9,090 bases of DNA. Source: an uncultured Chloroflexota bacterium. GTDB lineage: Bacteria; Chloroflexota; Limnocylindria; Limnocylindrales; CSP1-4. Made by a program: the position numbers and the translations under genes. Position 1 is the stretch's first letter. Each line of letters opens with the position of its first letter. Where the stretch lies: assembly GCA_903928275.1 (NCBI GenBank), contig CAIYQJ010000175.1, positions 1 through 9,090 on the forward strand. The letters are read 5' to 3'. Positions 1 through 5,448 of the stretch are shown piece by piece. Under the pieces are notes generated by a model that ran no database searches, was not told the origin of the DNA, and worked only from the letters and a program-made list of their open reading frames with translations.

Positions 1-129
1 GCGGCCGCGGCGTCCGGGTCCCGAGCTGCGGCCGAGGAGCCCGCGCCCGACGCTGCCGCGGCGTCCGGGTCCCGAGCTGCGGCCGAGGAGCCCGCGCCCG
101 ACGCTGCCGCGGCGTCCGGCAGCAGCTGA
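1..129 (+). CDS. C-terminal fragment of an Ala/Pro/Glu-rich repeat protein (5' end outside window)
   Basis: Frame 1 is open from the first base to a TGA at 127-129 and gives 42 residues. They consist of a 17-residue unit, AAAASGSRAAAEEPAPD, present about 2.3 times, ending in SGSS. The composition (Ala, Pro, Glu, Asp, with one Arg per unit) indicates a disordered, low-complexity tail and not a folded domain. The frame is supported by the repeat period of 51 bp (exactly 17 codons) and by the strong terminator that follows 17 bp after the stop. The identity of the protein cannot be told from the tail. Ala/Glu-rich C-terminal extensions occur on ribosomal and other housekeeping proteins of high-GC bacteria, but that is only a possibility. 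It is convergent with the hydantoinase gene. Confidence 0.72.
   Translation, partial: AAAASGSRAAAEEPAPDAAAASGSRAAAEEPAPDAAAASGSS
4..119. repeat. 51-bp tandem repeat, about 2.3 copies, inside a coding tail
   Basis: The block starting CGTCCGGGTCCCGAGC at 11 recurs at 62, and its first bases recur at 113, a period of 51 bp. Copies 11-61 and 62-112 are identical base for base, including third codon positions. The third copy stops matching after CGTCCGG at 119. The bases before position 11 look like the end of a further copy, so the array probably extends left of the window. The period is a multiple of three, so unit gain or loss would keep the reading frame. Confidence 0.93.
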
Positions 130-145
130 GTCGCGTCCGAACGGT

Positions 146-177
146 CGAGGGGCCGGCCCTCACGGGCCGGCCCCTCG
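146..177. terminator. Bidirectional hairpin terminator between convergent genes
   Basis: A perfect inverted repeat: left arm 146-159 (C plus GAGGGGCCGGCCC), loop TCAC at 160-163, right arm 164-177. This gives a 14-bp, almost all G/C stem. It starts 17 bp after the stop of the + strand gene and lies 34 bp beyond the stop of the - strand hydantoinase gene, so it can serve both. Neither side has a long T run, which is common for terminators in very GC-rich genomes; whether it acts intrinsically or only as a 3' end stabiliser is not shown. Confidence 0.82.
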
Positions 178-211
178 CGCTCCTCCCGGTGGGAAGCTGG
201 CTCGGCCCGAT

Positions 212-1645
212 CTAGTTCCTGCGGACCCAGTCGGCCCGGTCGCGCTTCACGAACTCCCCGCGACCCTTCGGCCCGATGAACGCGCCGTCCTTCACGATGA
301 CCTCGCCGCGGGAGATCACGAAGTCGCTCGCGCCCTTCACGACGCGGCCCTCGTAGCACGAGTAGTCGACGTCCATGTGGTGCGTCTTCGCCGAGATCGT
401 GTGCTCTCGCTCCGGGTCGTAGACGACGATGTCCGCGTCGGACCCGACGGCGATCGTGCCCTTGCGCGGGTACAGGCCGTGGATCCTCGCCGGCGCCGTG
501 CTGATGATCTCCACCCACCGCTCAGGCGTGATGCGGCCGCCGGCGACGCCGCCGTCGTGGAGCAGGTCCACGCGGTCCTCGACGGCGGGGAGGCCGTTGG
601 GGATCTTGCGGAAGTCGCCGCGCCCGAGCTCCTTCTGGCCCGCGAAGTCGAACGGACAGTGGTCGGTCGCGACGAGCTGGAGGTCGTCCTTGACCAGGCC
701 GGTCCAGAGCTCCTCCTGGTGGTCCTTCGTCCGCAGCGGCGGCGAGCACACGAACTTGGCGCCTTCGAAGCCGTTGCCGAGGTCGTCGAGGGAGAGGAAG
801 AGGTACTGCGGGCACGTCTCCGCGAAGACCTTCTCGCCGCGGCCCCGCGCGGACCGGACGGCATCGAGGGCATCGCGCGATGACAGGTGGACGATGTACA
901 CGGGGACCCCGGCCGCCGCCGCGAGCCGGATGACCCGGTTCGTCGCTTCGCCCTCGAACCCGGGGTAGCGGCTGAGCCCGTGGTAGATCGGGTCGGTGTT
1001 GCCCGCCGCCGCGTTCTCATTGGCGATGACGTCGATCGCCGGCCCGTTCTCGGCGTGCATGAGGATGAGGCCGCCATTCCCGGCGGTCTGCTGCATCGCG
1101 CGGAGGATCTCGCCGTCGCTGCTGAGGAAGACGCCCGGGTAGGCGGTGAAGAGCTTGAAGCTCGGGACGCCCTGGTCCACGATGCGGTCCATCTCGGCGA
1201 GCGACTCATCGTTCACGTCGCTCATGATCATGTGGAAGCCGTAATCGATGACGGCGTTGCCGTCGGCCTTGGCCATCCACGTGTCGAGGCCTTCCTGGAG
1301 GCTCCTCCCCTTGGCCTGGACGGCGAAGTCCACGATCGTCGTGGTCCCGCCGAACGCCGCGGCGCGGCTGCCGGTCTCGAACGTGTCCTTCGCGAAGGTC
1401 CCGCCGAACGGCAGCTCCATGTGCGTGTGCGTGTCGATGGCCCCGGGGATCACCCACCTGCCCGCGGCGTCGATGGTCTCGTCCGCCCCGAGCTCCAGGA
1501 GCGCGGCGCCCGTCCTGTCCGCGAGCCCGGATCCTCCGACGGGTCGTGCGACGATCGCGGCGACCGTCCGGCCGTCGACGAGGACATCGGCCGACTGGCG
1601 CCCCTCGGACGTGACGACTGTGCCGTTCTTGATGAGCATCCGCAT
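212..1645 (-). CDS. hydA: Dihydropyrimidinase / D-hydantoinase
   Basis: 477-residue cyclic-amidohydrolase (urease-like TIM barrel) that hydrolyses dihydrouracil, dihydrothymine or 5-substituted hydantoins to N-carbamoyl amino acids in the cytoplasm. The dinuclear metal site is complete: H73 and H75 (DTHTH), the carbamylated lysine K164 (SFKLFTAYPG), H197 (MHAENG), H253 (VHLSS) and D328 (ATDHCPF). Family substrate-contact residues are also in place: Y169, S301 (CSPPLR) and N350 (IPNGLP). Length fits the family. The segment at about 34-56, between the N-terminal beta-strands and the first metal motif, is longer than usual. The start is set by GGAGGAG 7 nt upstream. It is followed by the bidirectional terminator. 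With the beta-ureidopropionase and aminotransferase in the window it points to reductive pyrimidine catabolism; the exact substrate (pyrimidine or hydantoin) is not decided by sequence. It could be read through from the operon upstream (124-bp gap) or use its own promoter. Confidence 0.95.
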   Translation of the reverse strand: MRMLIKNGTVVTSEGRQSADVLVDGRTVAAIVARPVGGSGLADRTGAALLELGADETIDAAGRWVIPGAIDTHTHMELPFGGTFAKDTFETGSRAAAFGGTTTIVDFAVQAKGRSLQEGLDTWMAKADGNAVIDYGFHMIMSDVNDESLAEMDRIVDQGVPSFKLFTAYPGVFLSSDGEILRAMQQTAGNGGLILMHAENGPAIDVIANENAAAGNTDPIYHGLSRYPGFEGEATNRVIRLAAAAGVPVYIVHLSSRDALDAVRSARGRGEKVFAETCPQYLFLSLDDLGNGFEGAKFVCSPPLRTKDHQEELWTGLVKDDLQLVATDHCPFDFAGQKELGRGDFRKIPNGLPAVEDRVDLLHDGGVAGGRITPERWVEIISTAPARIHGLYPRKGTIAVGSDADIVVYDPEREHTISAKTHHMDVDYSCYEGRVVKGASDFVISRGEVIVKDGAFIGPKGRGEFVKRDRADWVRRN

Positions 1646-1652
1646 CGACGAG

Positions 1653-1659
1653 CTCCTCC
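1653..1659 (-). promoter_or_regulatory. Shine-Dalgarno of the hydantoinase gene
   Basis: The minus strand reads GGAGGAG seven bases before the ATG at 1645. This is a near-ideal ribosome site and favours this ATG over the ATG two codons further in. Confidence 0.8.
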
Positions 1660-1690
1660 GCGATGATCGTTCGCGCCATCCCCGCGTGCG

Positions 1691-1696
1691 ATGGTA
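1691..1696 (-). promoter_or_regulatory. Candidate -10 element for the hydantoinase gene
   Basis: The minus strand reads TACCAT within GGACTACCATCGC, the most TATAAT-like hexamer in the 124-bp gap between the heme-protein stop and the hydantoinase start. No convincing -35 hexamer lies 16-18 bp upstream. The same CTACCAT string occurs just before the phosphodiester glycosidase gene. Weak evidence; read-through from the upstream operon is the alternative. Confidence 0.25.
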
Positions 1697-1753
1697 GTCC
1701 CCGTCGGACGCTGCGGCTCGGCGGCCGGGCGAGGGACGGGGACCGGGCGACGG

Positions 1754-1769
1754 ACCGCGGAGCCGCGGT
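1754..1769 (-). terminator. Possible weak hairpin after the heme-protein gene
   Basis: ACCGCGG at 1754-1760 is complementary to CCGCGGT at 1763-1769, immediately past the stop codon of the heme-protein gene. The usable stem is about 6 bp with a 4-nt loop and there is no T run. It may be only a processing or stability element, so transcription into the hydantoinase gene is not excluded. Confidence 0.3.
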
Positions 1770-2858
1770 TCAGCCCGCCGAGCCGGCCTTCCCGGGCTGT
1801 CCGGTGATCCGCCCGACGATGGACCCGTCGTTGGCCAGTGCGACCGCGATCGTCGCGGTCCACGTTCCCCCGGCCTGGTCGGCGCACTGGGTGATCACCT
1901 GTCCCCGGCGGATGCTGGTCACGGTCCCGATGCACGTCGCTCCGGCGCCCGTCATGAGCCGGAAGGTGCCGCTCGCGCCGGCCTGCACCGTGGCCGGCAC
2001 CTGGAGCTGGAACCGCCCGCCCGGCGTGGACCCGAGCGTCGCGTCGATGAACAGCGTGGCGCCGTCGGCGCTCTGCTGCACGGAGCCCGCGATGTCCGAC
2101 TGGAACGCCCCGGCTGCGAGCGGTGCCGGCTTCTGCGCGTTCGTCGCCGTGGACGCGACCGTGGAGGCTGCGGCGGAGGCGGCCGTGGCGCCGCTGCCCC
2201 GGCCACCGTTCGCCACTGCGTTCCAGCCGGGCTGGAGCGGCCCACTCCACGTCCATCCCACGGCCACCGCGACCGCCACCAGGGCGACGCCCGCCACGGC
2301 CGGCCGGACGAGCGCGGCGGGTCGCAGGACACCCTTCGGGCGGAGGCGGAGCGCGAGGAGACCGACGACGAGGGCCACGCTCCCGGCGTAGATCGCGAGG
2401 CCCCACGGCGTGCGCGTGTCCGACCCGGTCGCGATCCCGTGGAGCGTCGCGAGCGCCCACGCGACGAAGGCCAGCACGTGGAACCGGCGCCACCAGCGGT
2501 AGCCGATGCGCGGACGGAGGTACTCGCTCGCCCAGATCGCGATCGCGAGGTAGCCGCCGACGATCCCGAGCGCCACGTAGATCGGCCGGTAGTGGCTGAG
2601 GCCCGGCACGAGGACCTCGAGCGGGGTGAACCCGATGAACGGGTCGAGGAACACAGCCGCGCCGTGGATCACGATGAAGACGAGGCCGACGAGCGTGACG
2701 AACCGGTGCGTCTCGGTCGTCACGAAGCGCGTCCACCGGCGCGTCCGCCAGCCGAGGCTGAGGGCCAGGCCGAAGACGACCGAGGCGGTGAGGAGGCCGT
2801 ACGCGAGGAAGCCGCCCGCCCGGGCGACCGTCCACGTGATCTGGCTCAGGTCCGTCAT
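1770..2858 (-). CDS. Ferric-reductase-like six-helix heme b protein with C-terminal extracytoplasmic domain
   Basis: 362 residues. Six hydrophobic helices at about 12-35, 50-70, 90-112, 124-143, 150-171 and 184-203. Two histidine pairs, H51/H65 (14 apart) and H127/H140 (13 apart), have the spacing of the two stacked hemes b in the ferric reductase/NOX/MsrQ superfamily. By the positive-inside rule (Arg-rich loops at 37-44, 115-125 and 171-185) the N-terminus and the last 159 residues lie outside. That tail has an Ala/Ser/Thr/Gly linker (about 213-250) and a beta-rich domain (about 251-355) with two cysteines, C309 and C325, that could form a disulfide. No cytoplasmic FAD/NAD(P)H domain exists, so a partner must supply electrons. 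The start is set by ATGA overlap with the ApbE stop and AGGAG at 2869-2873, 10 nt upstream. It probably moves electrons across the membrane; donor and acceptor are unknown. Longer frames upstream run through the ApbE gene and are not real. Confidence 0.85.
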   Translation of the reverse strand: MTDLSQITWTVARAGGFLAYGLLTASVVFGLALSLGWRTRRWTRFVTTETHRFVTLVGLVFIVIHGAAVFLDPFIGFTPLEVLVPGLSHYRPIYVALGIVGGYLAIAIWASEYLRPRIGYRWWRRFHVLAFVAWALATLHGIATGSDTRTPWGLAIYAGSVALVVGLLALRLRPKGVLRPAALVRPAVAGVALVAVAVAVGWTWSGPLQPGWNAVANGGRGSGATAASAAASTVASTATNAQKPAPLAAGAFQSDIAGSVQQSADGATLFIDATLGSTPGGRFQLQVPATVQAGASGTFRLMTGAGATCIGTVTSIRRGQVITQCADQAGGTWTATIAVALANDGSIVGRITGQPGKAGSAG

Positions 2859-3871
2859 GAAACGGGATCTCCTGTCATGGCCCCGCCTGCGAGGTCGATC
2901 CGGCCGGTGGCGGGGGGCGGGTCCGCCACTCCCGGCTCGATCCATCGGCCGATCCGATGGCGGGCTCCCGCGTCGTCCACGATGAGGGCGCTGAGGCCCG
3001 CATGGCGGAGGAACGCGGCGCCCTCCTCCGGTCCGAGGAGGAGGGCGGTCTTGGCGGCGACCTCTGCCTGGGCGCACCGGTGCGCGGAGACCGTCACGGA
3101 CGTGATGCCGGTCGCGGCCGGCGCACCGGTCCGCGGGTCGACGAGGTGGTTGACGTCGCGATCGCCGCGCGTCCAGCGCCGCCGCGCGGTCGACGAGGTC
3201 GTCAGGGCGCCATGGGGCAGCGCCACGACATGCCCGCCGTCGTTCGTGTCGATGGCGATGAGCCAGTCGCTGAGCCCGGGCGGCGTCCCAACGACGGCGA
3301 GGTCGCCGCCCGCGTCGACGGCTGCCGGGGTGACGCCGGCGCCGATGAGCGCCTCGAGCGACGCGTCGACCGCCATGCCCTTCGCGATCCCGCCGAGGTC
3401 CAGCCCCACGCCGCGCGGCAGCTCGACGGTCCGCGATGCACGGTCGAGCCGGACCTCGCGCCACGCGCCGGTCCACGGTCGCGTCACCGCCTCGTCGGCC
3501 GGTCCGCTCGGGGCGACCTGAGCGAAGGTCCGGTCGTAGCCGAGCTCCTCGACCCGGTGGAGGACGGTGGGGTCGAAGATGCCGTCGGTGGCCTCCGCCG
3601 CGCTCATCGCGGTCGCGATCGCGTCGAAGAGCGCGGAGGTGACGACGACCGGTGAGCCCGGGGCGGCATTGAGCCGGGACAGCTCGCTGTCCGGGTCGAA
3701 CCGCGAGCACCGTCGCTCCCAGGCGGCGAACATGTCCCTGGCGATCGACGCGGACGGTTCCATGCCCGCGGGAACGAGGACGTCCACGTCCGTTCCCATC
3801 GCGCGGAAGCTGACACGGGCCATCCCTCGGGGCGTGGCGACCGTCGGAGTCGCCGAAGGCGAACCGGTCAC
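2855..3871 (-). CDS. apbE: ApbE-family FAD:protein FMN transferase
   Basis: 338 residues from a GTG start. The family moves FMN from FAD onto a Thr/Ser of target proteins with Mg2+. Family blocks appear in order: AMGTDVDV (24-31), RCSRFDPDSELSRLNA (54-69), DGIFDPTV (96-103), GVGLDLGGIAKGMAVD (154-169), AVDAGGDLAVVG (184-195), VNHLVDPRTGAP (240-251) and the C-terminal block AHRCAQAEVAAKTALLLG (263-280). In the last, an ungapped comparison with the usual ADALATAL puts E270 and K274 where Asp and Thr normally bind Mg. No signal peptide or lipobox is visible, unlike many exported ApbE proteins. The GTG overlaps the upstream stop (GTGA) and lacks a good Shine-Dalgarno, so translational coupling is likely; an ATG at 3823 is the alternative start. 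The stop overlaps the heme-protein start (ATGA). Function is confident at family level, the acceptor protein is unknown. Confidence 0.9.
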   Translation of the reverse strand: MTGSPSATPTVATPRGMARVSFRAMGTDVDVLVPAGMEPSASIARDMFAAWERRCSRFDPDSELSRLNAAPGSPVVVTSALFDAIATAMSAAEATDGIFDPTVLHRVEELGYDRTFAQVAPSGPADEAVTRPWTGAWREVRLDRASRTVELPRGVGLDLGGIAKGMAVDASLEALIGAGVTPAAVDAGGDLAVVGTPPGLSDWLIAIDTNDGGHVVALPHGALTTSSTARRRWTRGDRDVNHLVDPRTGAPAATGITSVTVSAHRCAQAEVAAKTALLLGPEEGAAFLRHAGLSALIVDDAGARHRIGRWIEPGVADPPPATGRIDLAGGAMTGDPVS

Positions 3872-4260
3872 GACCCGCCCGAGCGCAGGGCGGGCGCCTG
3901 GTTCCCGAAGCCGCCCTGACCGGAGAAGCCGCCCTGGTTCCCGAAGCCCCCCTGGCCTCCGGACGACCCTCCGGGCGACCCTCCGGACGTCCCGCCGCGG
4001 ATCATCGGAGGCTGTGCGAAGCCGGGCGGGACCGCGAAGAAGTCCGACGCGGGCGTCGGCACGGGCACCTGCCGCATCGTGGTCGCTGATCCGCCCTTCG
4101 CGGCGTTCGTGGCGGAGGCCCCGATCGGATTCGAGAGCACGAGCCCGGCGATGGCGCCGAACCCGACGGCGGAGGCGACGATGGTGGCGAGCTTCGCGCC
4201 GGTCACGAGCCGACGAGGGTCGGGCCGGGGCGCAGGCGCGGGAGGGCGTTGCGAGGTCAT
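3868..4260 (-). CDS. Small membrane-anchored protein with Pro-rich head and Gly-rich tail
   Basis: 130 residues. A Pro/Arg-rich head (1-19) precedes one hydrophobic helix at about 21-43, then a tail of about 85 residues. The basic head predicts an N-in, C-out signal-anchor. The tail contains SATNAAKGGSATT (48-60), a Pro/Phe segment (66-85) and a Gly/Ser/Gln-rich end with three hexapeptides GGFGNQ, GGFSGQ, GGFGNQ (104-121). There are no cysteines, no lipobox and no sorting motif. I recognise no family. It is first in an operon with apbE and the heme protein and overlaps apbE by GTGA, so a role as accessory, anchor or flavin acceptor of that redox system is possible but only by context. It has no Shine-Dalgarno; a TANNNT box six bases before the ATG suggests a leaderless transcript. 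Confidence 0.75.
   Translation of the reverse strand: MTSQRPPAPAPRPDPRRLVTGAKLATIVASAVGFGAIAGLVLSNPIGASATNAAKGGSATTMRQVPVPTPASDFFAVPPGFAQPPMIRGGTSGGSPGGSSGGQGGFGNQGGFSGQGGFGNQAPALRSGGS
3898..3951 (-). repeat. Three 18-bp units encoding Gly-rich hexapeptides
   Basis: Codons 104-121 of the small membrane protein encode GGFGNQ, GGFSGQ, GGFGNQ. The DNA of the outer units is nearly the same, giving a short degenerate tandem repeat in the exposed tail. Confidence 0.7.
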
Positions 4261-4266
4261 TGCGGA

Positions 4267-4272
4267 AGGCTA
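4267..4272 (-). promoter_or_regulatory. Candidate leaderless promoter -10 (TAGCCT) of the redox operon
   Basis: On the minus strand TAGCCT is followed by six bases and then the ATG at 4260. A TANNNT hexamer this close to the start codon, with no Shine-Dalgarno between them, is the pattern of leaderless genes. The upstream -35 region is not TTGACA-like but is occupied by three direct repeats, as expected for an activator-dependent promoter. This is inference from spacing only. Confidence 0.42.
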
Positions 4273-4287
4273 GCCGCAGCCCGCGGC

Positions 4288-4314
4288 AGAAGTCCTGAAA
4301 TCCCGCTGAAGTCC
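4288..4314 (-). promoter_or_regulatory. Three direct repeats GGAYTTCW, probable activator operator
   Basis: Minus strand, in transcription order: GGACTTCA (4314-4307), GGATTTCA (4303-4296) and GGACTTCT (4295-4288). The first two are 11 bp apart start to start, the last two 8 bp. The proximal copy ends 15 bp before the candidate -10, so the array covers the -35 position. Direct repeats of about 11 bp overlapping -35 are typical of OmpR/PhoB-type response regulators; the regulator is not in the window. Confidence 0.5.
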
Positions 4315-4320
4315 GGGAAG

Positions 4321-4339
4321 ATGTGAGGAATCTCATCAT
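4321..4339. promoter_or_regulatory. Imperfect dyad ATGTGAGGAATCTCATCAT
   Basis: TGAG at 4324-4327 and CTCA at 4332-4335 flank GAAT, and outer ATG/CAT add near-symmetry with one extra base. It lies 7 bp upstream of the direct repeats in one of the few less GC-rich stretches. It could be a second operator or a weak hairpin after the LLM gene (which ends at 4424). Evidence is limited to symmetry and location. Confidence 0.3.
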
Positions 4340-4423
4340 GCCGGCGGCGGGGGACGATGCCGGCGATGACCACGCGCCGCTACAGCGGAGCCAGCGCACG
4401 AAGCGGCGGCCGGGTCGGCAGCC

Positions 4424-5428
4424 TCAGGAGGCGGACGCGGCGAGCGCGGGGATCACCTCTCGACCGTAGATCTCGAGCTGTTCCTCCTCGTCGCCGTTCA
4501 TCAGGTAGAGGTTGAACTGGTCGACGCCCGCCGCCGCCAGCCGCCTCAGCCTGGCGACATGGGCCGCCGGATCGCCGATGATCGAGAACCGGTCGGTGAT
4601 CTCGTCGCTCACGAACGCGGCGTTGCTGGAGCCCACCTCCGCGTGGTGGAGGTAGTCGTAGCCGCGCCGTTCGCGGATGTAGCCGGTGAGCGACTCCGGC
4701 AGGTCCGCCGGGTCATACCGATTCACGAGGTCCGCCACGTGGTTCCCCACGAGGGCGGGGAACCACCGAACGCGCTCGCGCGCCACGTCCTCGCGCGCGA
4801 CGTGCGCCGGCGCTGCGGCCATCACGCGGATGGCGTCCGGGTCGCGCCCCGCCTTCCTCGCGGACGCGCGCACCTGGCCCACGAGCCACTCGATGAGGTC
4901 GGGGTCCGCGAACTGGAGCATGATCCCGTCCGCGATCCGGCCAGCGAGGTCCATCGCGCGGGGGCCGTACCCGGCGATCCACAACGGGAGGCGGTATCCG
5001 CGCGGCGCCCAGGTGAGCTCCACCCACGCGCCCTCGTACTCCACGGCGCGTCCCTCGGCGAGGTCGCGGATGACGATCGCCGCCTCCTCGAGGACCGCCA
5101 TGGACGTGGGCGCCTTGCCAAGGACGCGCCGCGAGCTGTCGCCGCGCCCGATCCCGAGATCCATCCGGCCGCCGGTGATCTCCTGGAGCGTGGCGAGTGC
5201 GCTCGCGGTGACCGTGGGCTCCCGTGTCGCCGGGTTCGTGACGCAGGTGCCCAGTCGCATCCGCTCCGTGGCAGACCCCATGAGCGTGAGGAGCGTGTAT
5301 GACTCGCGCCAGAGGACGTGGCTGTCGAAGACCCAGCCGTAGGCGAAGCCGGCCGCCTCGGCCCGGCGGGTCAGGTCGACATGTCGTGCGATCGAGTGGT
5401 CCGGCTTGAGGGTGAACCCGAACTCCAT
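4424..5428 (-). CDS. LLM-family F420/flavin-dependent oxidoreductase (resembles CPS_4043 group)
   Basis: 334 residues with the bacterial luciferase-like TIM barrel. Visible hallmarks are the N-terminal strand MEFGFTLKP, RAEAAGFAYGWVFDSH (22-37), the strand RMRLGTCVTNPATREP (56-71), TLQEITGGRMDLGIGRGDS (80-98) and the C-terminal strand block ending VDQFNLYLMNGDEEEQ (302-317). It resembles, from memory, the F420-dependent CPS_4043 group. The cofactor (F420 or FMN) and substrate cannot be fixed from sequence. GGAGG 8 nt upstream fixes this ATG; a longer frame to 5506 would overlap the nitrilase gene. The nitrilase stop is 20 bp upstream, so the two form one unit. Context ties it to pyrimidine or hydantoin breakdown; RutA shows that an LLM enzyme can act on the uracil ring, but this protein is not shown to be RutA. 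Confidence 0.88.
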   Translation of the reverse strand: MEFGFTLKPDHSIARHVDLTRRAEAAGFAYGWVFDSHVLWRESYTLLTLMGSATERMRLGTCVTNPATREPTVTASALATLQEITGGRMDLGIGRGDSSRRVLGKAPTSMAVLEEAAIVIRDLAEGRAVEYEGAWVELTWAPRGYRLPLWIAGYGPRAMDLAGRIADGIMLQFADPDLIEWLVGQVRASARKAGRDPDAIRVMAAAPAHVAREDVARERVRWFPALVGNHVADLVNRYDPADLPESLTGYIRERRGYDYLHHAEVGSSNAAFVSDEITDRFSIIGDPAAHVARLRRLAAAGVDQFNLYLMNGDEEEQLEIYGREVIPALAASAS

Positions 5429-5436
5429 GGGCTCGG

Positions 5437-5441
5437 CCTCC
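5437..5441 (-). promoter_or_regulatory. Shine-Dalgarno of the LLM oxidoreductase gene
   Basis: GGAGG on the minus strand, eight bases before the ATG at 5428. It sits in the 20-bp gap after the nitrilase stop and decides the start against an in-frame upstream ATG at 5506 that lies inside the nitrilase gene. Confidence 0.8.
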
Positions 5442-5448
5442 GGCTTGG

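Noticed and set aside
1450..2835. Long minus-strand frame across the heme-protein and hydantoinase gene starts
   Set aside because: Arg/Pro/Gly-rich shadow in another frame that ignores both gene boundaries.
2859..3710. N-terminal extension of the heme-protein frame upstream of 2858
   Set aside because: The extra residues are an Arg-rich shadow of apbE. The ATG at 2858 has AGGAG upstream and overlaps the apbE stop.
3872..4399. N-terminal extension of the apbE frame upstream of 3871
   Set aside because: It overlaps the small membrane protein in another frame and has no signal peptide or ApbE-like sequence.
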